Positions 53,818 to 63,346 of a stretch of 64,000 nucleotides of DNA are shown in pieces. This DNA comes from Martinezella multihospitum (GTDB taxonomy: Bacteria; Pseudomonadota; Alphaproteobacteria; Rhizobiales; Rhizobiaceae): contig NZ_FMAG01000004.1 in assembly GCF_900094585.1 (NCBI RefSeq), positions 682,001-746,000 of the forward strand, in the 5' to 3' direction. Each line of letters begins with the position of its first letter. Position 1 is the first letter of the stretch. The position numbers and the translations under genes are program-made. Under the pieces are notes generated by a model. That model saw nothing but the letters and a program-made list of their open reading frames with translations. It was not told the origin of the DNA and did no database searches.

Positions 53818-55593
53818 CTACAGGTTGTTAGCCCGCGGATTTTGTCCCACCACCTGCTCTGCATCGACGGGTACCTCAACCAGGATGGATGGGTGGCCGG
53901 GACGATAGCTTTCGCACATGATCTCAGCCAGATTGCTCAGATCCGGCATCAGCTTGCGGCTTGACCAGCCGCATGCGCGCGCCATCGATCCAAAGTCGAT
54001 GCGGTGCAAATCACTATGGTAGCGATCGGATGAATAGTCGGGAATGACCACGGGCAGGCCCTGCACCATGATGCCGAGTGCGCCATTGTCCAGAACGAAC
54101 AGGACAAGCCCCAATGATCGCGCTTCGGCAAGGCAACCGGCAATCAGCCGGAAGCATCCATCGCCCGTAAAAGCGAAGACCGTCGCGTCCGGCTTTGCAA
54201 GCTTTGCGCCGATTGCCGCGCCGAATGCTCCGCCCATTGCCGAACCGCGATAGAGCGAATGGAAGCGGACGTCCGGATGCGGGCGCTGCGTGACATACTG
54301 ACGATCTTTGTAGGCAAGGCACACATCATCGAATGCAACGCTTCCCGGCTGCCAATGACGATCGAGCTCCTGATAAAATCGAGCGATATCGATCGTCCCG
54401 GGACGTGGCGGCATGATCTTGCGATCATTGAGATCGGCCGCGAAAGCCGGTGCCGGAGGGCGCGGCAGCCGAAGATCCTCGAGCCGCTCGATCGCTTGGC
54501 TCAGAACCTGATCGATCGGTCCTCGAACATCGAAATATTCGCCGCGCACACGATGCCGAAATTCGCCTCCAACGCTGCCGTATGGGGCAGCCAGGTTGGT
54601 GAAATTCCATGTCGTATGGGCAGGTATGTCAGAAAAATTAAGGGTATATTCGTCAGGGCAAAACCCGAGGGTGATGACAATATCGTCAGGGCCGAGGCTT
54701 CTCCAGAGCTGCATTGCGCGATCATTACCGCCGAAGCCCAGATAGCCGAAACCGAAGCTGTTGTCGCGCCCCACCGCATTCGCTCCGTTTATGCTCCAGA
54801 CGATCGGCGCCTGCAATGCTTTGCACAAGCGTGTGGTTAGGGCCGGCATGTGCGGATACATGGCCGCCTCTTCCCCCGCGAGCACGATCACCCGACGCCC
54901 AACCGATCGCCGTGGGAACTCGGCCAAAAAATGGGCGAACGAGCCTTGGTCGATCCTGTTCGGTTTATGAATGCGGTCTCCGTCCCAAGGCCTATGGACC
55001 GGCTCGGGCACCGTCTTGCCGAGCGCTTCCGGCGGCATCAGAAGTGCGATGGGCGCGCCCTGATCGAGGTGTTTGCGGGCCTGCTCGAGTTGTTCTCCGA
55101 TATGGTCCGGATCATTCAGGACGAATGTGCCTGATGGCAGCTCGGCCTTCAGCTGAGCCACGACGTCGGCACCCTCCGGGCTCGTATCCTGCAGCGGCGC
55201 ACGGTATCGCGTATCTGCCGGACTGAGAGGAATGAGGTAGATTGCAGGAATATTGTGCAATTTCGCATCACTCAGGCCGCAGGTCAGCAGCCGTGTCGCA
55301 GCTCCCGTCGTTGCAATGGCTGCGCTGATTTTCCCGCTCGCGAGATAGTATCCCAACGGAATAAAGCCGGCGACATACTCTCCGATATTGAAGAAAACCG
55401 GAAATTCGGCACCGTCGTCGGGAGAGACCATCGGCTCGAGATGTTTGAGCAAATGGATGACCCCTCCCCCTGTGACGCCGGCATAATGGCGCACTTGCCA
55501 GGTCTTAAGCGTGTCGATCAGGAATTCATACCCTGTTTTCGGCTTGGCTACTCGAAGATCGCCTGCCGTTTCGACTGCAAGATCCATCGTCAT
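53818..55593 (-). CDS. Thiamine-pyrophosphate-dependent enzyme (acetolactate-synthase-like fold)
   Basis: A 591-residue TPP enzyme with the three-domain layout: N-terminal PYR domain with the conserved Glu in FFNIGEYVAGFIPLG, a central domain, and a C-terminal PP domain with the TPP-metal motif GDGCFRLIAGCLAEARSLGLVLFVLDN. The TPP-site neighbourhood after it (GALGIMVQGLPVVIPDY) differs from typical acetolactate synthases. ATG 55593 follows GGAGA; the frame extends to 55716 but those residues do not match the fold. It is 138 bp downstream of a LeuA-like gene in the same direction. The substrate (a 2-keto acid) is unknown. Confidence 0.8.
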   Translation of the reverse strand: MTMDLAVETAGDLRVAKPKTGYEFLIDTLKTWQVRHYAGVTGGGVIHLLKHLEPMVSPDDGAEFPVFFNIGEYVAGFIPLGYYLASGKISAAIATTGAATRLLTCGLSDAKLHNIPAIYLIPLSPADTRYRAPLQDTSPEGADVVAQLKAELPSGTFVLNDPDHIGEQLEQARKHLDQGAPIALLMPPEALGKTVPEPVHRPWDGDRIHKPNRIDQGSFAHFLAEFPRRSVGRRVIVLAGEEAAMYPHMPALTTRLCKALQAPIVWSINGANAVGRDNSFGFGYLGFGGNDRAMQLWRSLGPDDIVITLGFCPDEYTLNFSDIPAHTTWNFTNLAAPYGSVGGEFRHRVRGEYFDVRGPIDQVLSQAIERLEDLRLPRPPAPAFAADLNDRKIMPPRPGTIDIARFYQELDRHWQPGSVAFDDVCLAYKDRQYVTQRPHPDVRFHSLYRGSAMGGAFGAAIGAKLAKPDATVFAFTGDGCFRLIAGCLAEARSLGLVLFVLDNGALGIMVQGLPVVIPDYSSDRYHSDLHRIDFGSMARACGWSSRKLMPDLSNLAEIMCESYRPGHPSILVEVPVDAEQVVGQNPRANNL

Positions 55594-55731
55594 TTGCTCG
55601 CTTCTCCACTGTGACCTTCGTTCCTGAATGCTGCAAAGTATTGACGTGCGTTCCCCCGGGGCCGGCCCAGGCCCGAAGCAGGCACGGTTCCGACACGCGG
55701 CCGATCCCGATTGCATGTTCTGGAAACAGAA

Positions 55732-56916
55732 TTACGCGATGTGGCTTTCCCGGGAGAGGGCTTCCATACCCGCAACCGTCGCCAGAAGATCCTCATCACA
55801 AAGCGATGCCTTTTGATCGGCGATGTCCTTGAAACGGGAGAAAGCGCGATCGAGATCGGCATCGGAGCCGAACTCGATGCCCAGCGAGCGCATGCACATG
55901 CGAAAACCGTTGCGACCCGAATTCTTTCCGAGCACCAGCCGATACTCGTCGGCACCGACCTCCGCCGCCGTCATGATCTGATAGGTCAGCGGGTTCTTCA
56001 GCATACCATCCTGGTGAATGCCGGACTGATGCGAGAAGGCATTCCTGCCGACGATCGCTTTGTTGGGCTGCACAACGAAACCCGTGATCTCCGAGACGAG
56101 CCTGGATGCAGCCGTCAATCGACGGGTTTCAACGGACGTCTGGCATCGGAAAAAATCCGCGCGTGTATGCAGCGCCATGACGATCTCCTCGAGCGATGCA
56201 TTGCCCGCCCGCTCACCGATACCGTTGATCGTGCATTCGATCTGGCGTGCGCCCTGCCGGGTCGCTTCCAGCGAGTTGGAAACAGCCATCCCCAGATCGT
56301 TGTGACAATGCGCAGAGAACACGGCCTTGTCGGCATTCGGCACGGTGTTGCGCAGATAGGTGAATAGCTTGCCGTATTCGTACGGCGTGGCGTAGCCGAC
56401 CGTATCAGGCAGGCTGACCGTGGTCGCACCGGCCTTGATCACCAGTTCCACGAAACGGGCAAGAAACTCCGGCTCCGACCGGCTCGCATCCTCGCAGGAA
56501 AACTCGATATCCTCGGAATAGCGCCGTGCGTGGTGCACCGCGCGAACGGCATGTTCGAGCACGTTTTCCGGCGTCATCTGCAACTTGTATTTCATGTGAA
56601 TGGGCGAGGTCGCCAGCACGATATGGATACGGGACGACGCTGCACCGGAAACGGCTTCCGCCGTCAGATCGATGTCGCGCTCGACCGCGCGGCTCAGGCT
56701 GCAAATCGTGCTGTCCTTGACGACGCGCGCCACGGCCTTGATCGCCTCGAACTCGCCTGGACTGGAGACGGCAAAACCAGCCTCGATCACGTCGACCTTC
56801 AGCCCTTCGAGCATAAGCGCGATTTCCACCTTTTCCCCGGCGTCAAGGTTGATGCCGGGGCTTTGTTCGCCGTCACGCAAAGTAGTGTCAAAGATAATGA
56901 TTTTTTCAGTGTTCAT
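55732..56916 (-). CDS. 2-Isopropylmalate-synthase-like enzyme lacking the regulatory domain
   Basis: A 394-residue DRE-TIM metallolyase with TLRDGEQSPG, the metal ligands AHCHNDLGMAVSN and NGIGERAGNASLEEIVMAL, and GIHQDGMLK. It ends at about residue 394, so the C-terminal LeuA dimer/feedback domain of standard IPMS (about 510-560 residues) is missing. It resembles the short IPMS/homocitrate-synthase-like forms that are not feedback-inhibited. It condenses acetyl-CoA with a 2-keto acid. Adjacency to a TPP enzyme suggests a specialised keto-acid pathway. Confidence 0.85.
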   Translation of the reverse strand: MNTEKIIIFDTTLRDGEQSPGINLDAGEKVEIALMLEGLKVDVIEAGFAVSSPGEFEAIKAVARVVKDSTICSLSRAVERDIDLTAEAVSGAASSRIHIVLATSPIHMKYKLQMTPENVLEHAVRAVHHARRYSEDIEFSCEDASRSEPEFLARFVELVIKAGATTVSLPDTVGYATPYEYGKLFTYLRNTVPNADKAVFSAHCHNDLGMAVSNSLEATRQGARQIECTINGIGERAGNASLEEIVMALHTRADFFRCQTSVETRRLTAASRLVSEITGFVVQPNKAIVGRNAFSHQSGIHQDGMLKNPLTYQIMTAAEVGADEYRLVLGKNSGRNGFRMCMRSLGIEFGSDADLDRAFSRFKDIADQKASLCDEDLLATVAGMEALSRESHIA

Positions 56917-58057
56917 GCGACTCTCCCGATCAATTGAAGCATCGGCATTGCCGAATTCCTAAGGCTGGCTGTATGGCACTACACACAAGTCATGGATGAT
57001 CGATGCCTCAGGCGCGTTTCATGCCTGCGGCGAAATCCATCATCTGATGCAAGTCCCGTCAGATCCGATCCTGGCTGCCCCTGGCTTTGCTAGCATGCTG
57101 GAAACCGAGCAAAATGCTTCACGCTTGGGTCGGCATCCGCGCCTGCGTCGTCGTCGAAATTTTGTAACTCCTGAAGTACGCGTCCCATCCCGGTGCCCGG
57201 CTTTCGATCTGCTCTGATATCCGTGACCCCCGGCTGCGTCGGCTCCGGAGCGGAATGCAGTGCAACATGCGTGTGGTCGCAAGGGAGCTTCGTCCCCGCG
57301 CGGGCGCGGCGGGCATATAGATGATCGAGTTTCCAACCGGTCGGATGGCTCGCATATGGCCGTTGCAGGACAGCCCGGGCCACTTCGATTTTCGGAGCAA
57401 AAATTTCAAAACCTGGGAATTGAATGTCCATAGCGCACCGAATGGTTACCATGGCGAGGATGGCTGCATTCGAGGCGGCGGTATTTTAGAAAATTATGGA
57501 CTATTTTTAGGAAATTACGGCTTTTTGCTTAGTCGCCGGCACGTGTCGCCACTTTGCCACACTTGCTTCTGCCAGCCAGCATTTCAGTGATATGACGAGG
57601 GGTAGCACCTACCCCGGCTGCTCTTCGGCAGTATCCCACACTTCGACGATTACCTGCATCTGGGTCCTATCGGCAGTTCTCCGGCAATCCCGGCAATCGC
57701 AGGAGCGCGCTCCCGCCTCCTGCGAGAAGAATGGTGCCCAGCCCCCGGTCGCGCACGGAACGAGCCATACAGGCGCTCGTCCCGCCGGCAGGTACAAGAG
57801 TGGGAGCACATCACCTTCGATCGCCCTGAACGAAACTTTCGTAATCTGATATATATTTCGTATAATTTCTATTTTCGCTTGACGTAAGACACTTTTCCTC
57901 CAGAGTTGCCGAGGGGAGAGGCAGGGACTGGAAGGTTCGTCGCTGCCTGAAGAGCCATCGTCTGAAGAGAAGACCCACACCTCGGTCCTTGCCGCGGCGG
58001 ACGTCACGCGTGTCTCGGAACAGGCCGATGGCGTGGAATAGCCAAAGGGAGGAGACT
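56917..58057. other. Gene-poor region with 16-bp direct repeat
   Basis: About 1.1 kb without a recognised gene. Open frames on both strands (57090-57452 minus, 57609-58007 minus and others) show no known domain. A local AT-rich patch at 57480-57525 holds a direct repeat. The part just before 58058 contains the likely promoter of the esterase gene. Confidence 0.5.
57484..57520. repeat. Tandem 16-bp direct repeat at 21-bp spacing
   Basis: TTTTAGAAAATTATGG at 57484-57499 and TTTTAGGAAATTACGG at 57505-57520, two mismatches, with starts 21 bp apart, i.e. two helical turns. It lies in an AT-rich patch inside a gene-poor stretch and looks like a two-site binding element. No adjacent gene clearly explains it. 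Confidence 0.5.
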
Positions 58058-59392
58058 ATGAAAATATTCATAAGCGCTATCGCCGGATTCTGCATCGCAT
58101 GTTTATTTCTGTCACCCGTTTCGGTTCGTGCTGAAATGTCTGAACGCGAGGCTCTGATTGCCAAGATGAATTCGACTGCCTCGCCGGCCCCATGGCCCGA
58201 TCCATTGGTGAGCCGGGATGGCACGCGGATCACCGATGCTGCGACCTTTGTCGGCCGGCGCCAGCCGGAGATATTGCGCATGTTCGAGGATGAGGTCTTC
58301 GGGCGAACACCGCGTACAAAGCTGCCGATGACCGTGGAACAGGGCGATGAACAGCCGGCTCTCGATGGATTGGCACTGCGCAAGCAAATCAAGCTGGTTT
58401 TCCATGCCAACGGCATTGAGCGCACCGTTCCGCTATTGATCTACCGGCCGGCAAATGCCGACAAGCCGGTCCCGGTCATTATCGGACTGAATTTCTTCGG
58501 TAATCAGGCAGTGACGAACGATCCCGGCGCACCCCTCAACCCGCTTTGGATGCCGGACCCCGCATTGGATGGGACGCCGATCGCCAAGGAACTCTCGGGC
58601 CATATTCGTCGTGACGCCACCGATCAGAGCCGCGGCATCGAGACGATGTGGTGGGATGTTCCGCAAATTCTCAAGGCCGGCTACGCCGTCGTAACGGCCT
58701 ATGCGGGAGATTTCGAACCCGATTTCTCCGCGGGCATAGGCTATGGCATCCGGCCGCTATTTATCGATCCGCAAGCCAAACTGGTCGACAGCAACGGATG
58801 GGGCGCCCTCGGGGCATGGGCTTGGGGGATGAGCCGCATGCTCGATTATGTCGAAACCGACAAGTCCCTGGATGCCAGCCGCGCTGTGGCCTATGGCTTT
58901 TCGCGGATGGGCAAGGCTGGATTGTGGGCGGCAGCCCAGGACAAGCGTTTTGTTCTGGTCATTTCAAGCGAATCCGGACAGGGCGGAGCCACGCTGTCCC
59001 ATCGCGAAGTGGACGAACCCATCTCGCATATGAATATCGCCTTTCCCTACTGGATGTCGGCCCGTTATCATCGTTATACCGATCACCCGCAGGATCTGCC
59101 GGTCGACGGTCATCTGCTTCTGTCCTTGATCGCACCCCGTCCGATCTACGTGGGTTCGGCTGCCGGCGATCCCTACTCTGACCCCGCGGGCGAATTTCTA
59201 TCTGCGCGAGCCGTGACGCCGGTCTATAGGCTGTTCGGCGAAGAGGGCATCGAAACGGACACTCTGCCGGAGTTCGGCGTCAGCGTCGGCGGGGACGTCG
59301 GATATCATATCCGCGATGGCGGACACTCCACGACACCGCTGGACTGGAAGCTTTATCTCGCCTTTTGCGATCGCCACCTTGGACGAAACTGA
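58058..59392 (+). CDS. Secreted CE15-like glucuronoyl esterase
   Basis: A 444-residue alpha/beta hydrolase with a signal peptide (MKIFISAIAGFCIACLFLSPVSVRAE) and the CE15-type nucleophile motif YGFSRMGKAGLWAA (G-x-S-R-x-G-K). It also has IGLNFFGNQ and a C-terminal DGGHSTTP with the catalytic His. CE15 enzymes cleave ester bonds between glucuronoxylan and lignin. ATG 58058 lies after a strong AGGGAGGAGA site. The LacI regulator downstream, same strand, may control it. Together with the UDP-xylose genes and sugar importers it fits plant cell-wall use. Family is fairly sure, substrate unproven. Confidence 0.8.
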   Translation: MKIFISAIAGFCIACLFLSPVSVRAEMSEREALIAKMNSTASPAPWPDPLVSRDGTRITDAATFVGRRQPEILRMFEDEVFGRTPRTKLPMTVEQGDEQPALDGLALRKQIKLVFHANGIERTVPLLIYRPANADKPVPVIIGLNFFGNQAVTNDPGAPLNPLWMPDPALDGTPIAKELSGHIRRDATDQSRGIETMWWDVPQILKAGYAVVTAYAGDFEPDFSAGIGYGIRPLFIDPQAKLVDSNGWGALGAWAWGMSRMLDYVETDKSLDASRAVAYGFSRMGKAGLWAAAQDKRFVLVISSESGQGGATLSHREVDEPISHMNIAFPYWMSARYHRYTDHPQDLPVDGHLLLSLIAPRPIYVGSAAGDPYSDPAGEFLSARAVTPVYRLFGEEGIETDTLPEFGVSVGGDVGYHIRDGGHSTTPLDWKLYLAFCDRHLGRN

Positions 59393-59607
59393 CAAATGCC
59401 GCTGAAAAGGCGATGCGTGACAAATCCGACTGCCGTCCGCCACGCATCGCCACATGCCGGTCAGACCCCGATTGACCATCACAATGCGCCAATCGTCCCG
59501 AATACCAGCGTTCTTGCTGGCATATGAGTTTTGTCACGGGCTATGTAAGATAGCTCATCTGCGGACGAGACGGCGGTGACATACAGAAATCAGGATACCC
59601 CATACGC

Positions 59608-60642
59608 ATGGCGATAGACGAGTTCGAAACCGAGCCAACGCTGAAAGACATTGCCGCCGCTACAGGCCTTTCGCTGGCTGCGGTCTCCAAGGTTCTGAAC
59701 AATAGAGAGGGCGTCAGCCAGGCAAACCGCGAACGGGTTATGCGGACCATGACGGCGCTTGGCTATAGGAAGCGCAAAGGCCGCTCATCTATCGAACCCT
59801 TGCGTCAGGCCAGCGTTCTGACGCTTGGCCGATATGCCAGCAACGACAGCTTCTATGGCGAAATCTTGAACGGGATCATTGAGGCTGGCACCTCGGAAGG
59901 GATTGCCATCGATGTGAAGATCGCATCCGACGGCACGGGCTCCGGTTTGATCGAACATCTGTTTCCGTCCGGGCTGCCGAATGCGCTGCTGCTCGTCGGC
60001 ATCGACAATCCAGCTCTGATCGAACAGATTGCCGACGCAGGCATAAGGAGCGTGCTGGTAAACGGCATGGACCGATGCATGCGTTTATCAAGCGTCTCAC
60101 CCGACTATCATTTCGGCGGCTGGCTTGCCACATGGCACCTCATCGAACTCGGACATCGGGAAATTCTCCATGTCACTCATCCCTATCGCGAGTCGATCCG
60201 GCAGCGAATGGATGGTTTTCGAAATGCGATCCAGGAGACAGGTATCACCTTCGAGCCAGAACGACATGTCCTTGACCTTGGGACACCACAATTGATGACG
60301 ATCGATGCGCGAGGCATCATCAGCGACTATCTGGCGACAACGGCTCGGCGGCCCACAGCGATCGTCTGCGTCAACGATATCGTCGCCATCGCAACAATCC
60401 AGGCGATCCAGTCGCATGGTCTTTCCGTGCCTGACGATATTTCCGTCATCGGTTTCGACGACCTGCCGGTTGGAGCGCATTCGTCTCCGCCGCTGACAAC
60501 CATGCGCGTCGATCGAGAAGAGCTCGGCCGCAGCGCGGTGCGACTTCTTCAAACGGCAAGTAGCGCGTCAACGGTTCGACGGATGGCCTTGGGGACGACA
60601 TTGGTCAAGCGAGGCTCGACCAGTGAGAAACCGTCGTTATAA
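59608..60642 (+). CDS. LacI-family transcriptional regulator
   Basis: A 344-residue protein with an N-terminal LacI HTH (TLKDIAAATGLSLAAVSKVLNN, hinge helix in the following segment) and a periplasmic-binding-protein-like sensor domain (LFPSGLPNALLLVGIDN, AIVCVNDIVAIATIQAI, DDISVIGFDDLPVGAHSSPPLTTM). It is 215 bp downstream of the CE15-like esterase. It probably senses a sugar released by that enzyme and represses it; the operator is not identified. Confidence 0.9.
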   Translation: MAIDEFETEPTLKDIAAATGLSLAAVSKVLNNREGVSQANRERVMRTMTALGYRKRKGRSSIEPLRQASVLTLGRYASNDSFYGEILNGIIEAGTSEGIAIDVKIASDGTGSGLIEHLFPSGLPNALLLVGIDNPALIEQIADAGIRSVLVNGMDRCMRLSSVSPDYHFGGWLATWHLIELGHREILHVTHPYRESIRQRMDGFRNAIQETGITFEPERHVLDLGTPQLMTIDARGIISDYLATTARRPTAIVCVNDIVAIATIQAIQSHGLSVPDDISVIGFDDLPVGAHSSPPLTTMRVDREELGRSAVRLLQTASSASTVRRMALGTTLVKRGSTSEKPSL

Positions 60643-60813
60643 TCGATGCCGTTATGGACTGGATAACAGATAAAGGGTCAGCAAGCCGGCGCGCTTTGAG
60701 CGCTCATGATAGCTTGCCCCTGCGTACAACATACGAAATGAACCAGTTCAACTCCGACCCATATGGAATTGTCAGGTTTACCGAGTGGCTAATGACAGGC
60801 CTATGAGGCGGTG

Positions 60814-61344
60814 ATGAGCAAGGATGCAATTGTTTTGGGGAATGTATTCGTTCGAGTGAACGGATTATCAAGCATCGCGGGGATCGTGCTCGCTATGAGC
60901 ATTACCATCCCAGGGCTGGCCGGATCGGCAGCTCACCTTTGGTCGCAAGATCCGGTAAGCCACTGCGAGTTCGTCGCTCCTGCATCCCTGACGAATGGGC
61001 CTGCCTTCTGGACAGGCGCCTGTGCCGACGGGAAGGCCTCGGGCGCGGGCATGTTGCGGCGCCGCGACGGCAATCACGCCGGACCGGCTTTTTTTGGCCG
61101 AATGAAGAATGGCCTTCCCGAGATCGGCGTTGTCGATCTGGGCGATGGATATCGGGCCGGTACGTTCAGTGACGATGACATCGGCGGCGGAGCCGAGCTT
61201 GAGCCTCAGGTCAGGATTGACGCGTTTCGCATTGCGGCTGAGGCTGCAAGGAAGATTAGCGCCAAGTATGCCGCAGAGAAGAATTCAGCGTCGGCGCAAC
61301 ACTATGATGAGGTCGCAAAGACGCTCGAGCTTCAGATCGAATGA
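60814..61344 (+). CDS. Secreted hypothetical protein with MORN-like segment
   Basis: A roughly 176-residue protein with an N-terminal hydrophobic segment (SSIAGIVLAMSITIPGLAGSA) typical of a signal peptide or anchor. A glycine-rich part (ACADGKASGAGMLRRRDGN..YRAGTF) recalls MORN repeats, and the tail is a charged alpha-helix (EAARKISAKYAAEKNSASAQ). No family is recognised. ATG 60814 is chosen; GTG 60811 is in frame just before. Confidence 0.55.
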   Translation: MSKDAIVLGNVFVRVNGLSSIAGIVLAMSITIPGLAGSAAHLWSQDPVSHCEFVAPASLTNGPAFWTGACADGKASGAGMLRRRDGNHAGPAFFGRMKNGLPEIGVVDLGDGYRAGTFSDDDIGGGAELEPQVRIDAFRIAAEAARKISAKYAAEKNSASAQHYDEVAKTLELQIE

Positions 61345-61640
61345 CCGTCCACACAAGAGCCTTCACCTTGCAAAAGGCCCGTCACTTCAGGCGCAGCAAA
61401 CCTGCCAGATGGTGAAACTGTTGCGCCCATAACGAAAGATCAATTGCGTCGGGCGAGAACAACGCGACCAGGCGGTCAAGGCGAGGCAAGATAAAGGCCA
61501 CCCAGTTTTACCCGTATGGTTCCGCCATTATCTCCAAACACTTCGAAAAGCGCATTCGATCTTGTGCTGCATGGGCAGCCACCCCGCTCGTACGCACACA
61601 AGGTACTTTCGCCAGTTTCCATGCTAGGCTGCCCATTGAT
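61345..61640. other. Intergenic region without recognised features
   Basis: About 296 bp between the hypothetical secreted protein and the cyclase gene. No gene, repeat or hairpin of note was seen. Confidence 0.4.
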
Positions 61641-62894
61641 TTGGACCGGAACACCAAACTTGGTCGACGATCATCTCAAACGTTGCCGTTAAGAGAGGCT
61701 TACGAAGTGACGCAGACGCGGGAGTTGGTCGACTGGATCATAGCTGTGGGCCTGACCAGCGACAGCATCGAAGAGCTCCTGACCGGAGTTTCAGAACGGC
61801 TGACCAGGCTCGGCTATCCGCTCGTTAGGGCGTCGATAGCCATGCCGTCGATTGATCCGCTCCAGAGAGGCTCCTCGATTTCGTGGTCGCGGTCATCGAG
61901 CATCTCGCTCGAAATACAAGAGCACGGCGAAGCGGGTGACGCGATGTTTCGCCGCTCGCCTATCTCCTATCTTCTTTCACGAGACATCGATGTTGGGCGC
62001 TGGAGACTGCCGCCCGGCGGTGACGCAGCCGGGTTTCCGCTGCTAAACGAACTCTCCGATCTTGGGGCAACCGACTACCTGGTGAAGCTTGCGCGGTTTC
62101 CTGGGGGAACCGCCTTGGCCGGTATCGGCTTCTCATTGGCTGTCGATAGCCCGGAGGGGTTCTCCGACAGCCAGATTGCCGCCCTGGATGAATTTCTACC
62201 TGCTCTCGCCCTCGCCTGCTGCCGCATCGCGGCGATGCGTGTCGCGACCGACATGCTCGCCGTTTATACCGGAGCCCGCACGAGCGGCCGCATTCTCAGC
62301 GGCCAGACCCGGCGCGGCAATGGTGATGCTATCCATGCCGCCATTCTGCTTGCGGACCTGAAGAACTTTACGGCGCTAAACGAACGTTTTCCGCCGGAAC
62401 GTATCGTCGGTTGGCTGAACGAGCATTTCGACGCGATCGGGGGGCCGGTTGAACGGTTCGGCGGTGAGATTCTCAAATTTATGGGCGATAGTCTGCTTGC
62501 TATCTTCCCGACCGATATTGAAGATCCGGCTAAGGCCTGTGAAAGGGCCTTAGCCGCTGCGAAGATGGCAATCGAGGCGAATGCAGCGGTCAACCGGGCA
62601 CGCGTGGTTTCCGAGGAACCCGAGCTCCTCGTCGATATAGTCCTGCATATCGGAGACGTATTCTACGGAAACGTCGGAGCTGCCCGCAGACTTGATTTCA
62701 CGGCAATCGGCAGAGCTGTCAACGAGGCAGCCCGAATGGAAAAATTGTGCGATACGGTCGAACGCAATCTGTTGGCCTCCGAACTATTCGCCTCGCACGT
62801 CCAAGACGGATTTGAACGGCTCGGGATTTTCACGTTGAAAGGCGTGAACCAGCCTGCCGCAGTTTACGGCTTATCGTGTGATCCAGACTGTTGA
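61641..62894 (+). CDS. Class III adenylate cyclase
   Basis: A 417-residue soluble cyclase. The C-terminal catalytic domain has metal-binding Asp239 (LADLKNFT) and Asp283 (FMGDSLLAIF), adenine-selecting Lys279 and Asp352, and transition-state residues Asn361 and Arg365 (RAVNEAARM). The adenylate-type Lys/Asp pair argues against guanylate cyclase. The N-terminal 220 residues look like a small-molecule sensor domain of the kind common in rhizobial Cya proteins, but no family is identified. The start is uncertain: TTG 61641 or GTG 61707. No cAMP-binding effector is nearby. Confidence 0.85.
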   Translation: MDRNTKLGRRSSQTLPLREAYEVTQTRELVDWIIAVGLTSDSIEELLTGVSERLTRLGYPLVRASIAMPSIDPLQRGSSISWSRSSSISLEIQEHGEAGDAMFRRSPISYLLSRDIDVGRWRLPPGGDAAGFPLLNELSDLGATDYLVKLARFPGGTALAGIGFSLAVDSPEGFSDSQIAALDEFLPALALACCRIAAMRVATDMLAVYTGARTSGRILSGQTRRGNGDAIHAAILLADLKNFTALNERFPPERIVGWLNEHFDAIGGPVERFGGEILKFMGDSLLAIFPTDIEDPAKACERALAAAKMAIEANAAVNRARVVSEEPELLVDIVLHIGDVFYGNVGAARRLDFTAIGRAVNEAARMEKLCDTVERNLLASELFASHVQDGFERLGIFTLKGVNQPAAVYGLSCDPDC

Positions 62895-62966
62895 CTATCG
62901 CCTCAATACGCCCCTTTCTGCCGTGTCCGTACGTTTCCATACCAACGCTTCGGCAACGATCCTCAG

Positions 62967-63131
62967 CTATTGCGAATTAGATCCGCCGGACGGGCCTTCT
63001 TCACATGTCGCTTTTCCACCGTCTTGGCTCCGCATGCCGGTGTGAACCTCTTGCTGCTTGGTATCCGGCAAAAAACCAGCCAGCAGCTGCGCAAGTCGTT
63101 CTTTCGACATCGGCGGGGCGGATAAGCGCAT
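62967..63131 (-). CDS. Small hypothetical protein with strong ribosome-binding site
   Basis: A 54-residue frame starting MRLSAPPMSKERLAQLLAGF; the perfect AAAGGAGG site lies 8 nt before ATG 63131, the best-placed Shine-Dalgarno in this part of the window. The middle (RLAQLLAGFLPDTKQQE) looks helical, the tail is Gly/Ser-rich. No family is recognised. The strong ribosome-binding site is the main argument for translation. Confidence 0.5.
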   Translation of the reverse strand: MRLSAPPMSKERLAQLLAGFLPDTKQQEVHTGMRSQDGGKATCEEGPSGGSNSQ

Positions 63132-63346
63132 GACAAGCCTCCTTTTTTGCTCTCATGATCGTGCCAATGCACGCTCATGGGAGCAACGGCGGCGCAGGAT
63201 CATCCCCAAATAATTTCACACGGGACTATTTTCAGTCGATCTAAATAGCGTGCAAATTCGGGGCTACCCGGTTCTGGTGCAGATGATGAAAGACGATTGA
63301 CCGAGTTGCTTCCACATGCCGACCCGCTCAGTGCCAAGGTCTATAC

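Noticed and set aside
57040..57452. Overlapping minus-strand frames of about 100-120 codons
   Set aside because: Arg/Pro/Ala-rich sequences with no recognisable fold; overlapping frames on the same strand suggest chance openness.
57609..58007. Minus-strand frame of 132 codons before the esterase gene
   Set aside because: No domain or plausible ribosome-binding site; it overlaps the likely promoter of the secreted esterase. It is recorded as part of the gene-poor region.
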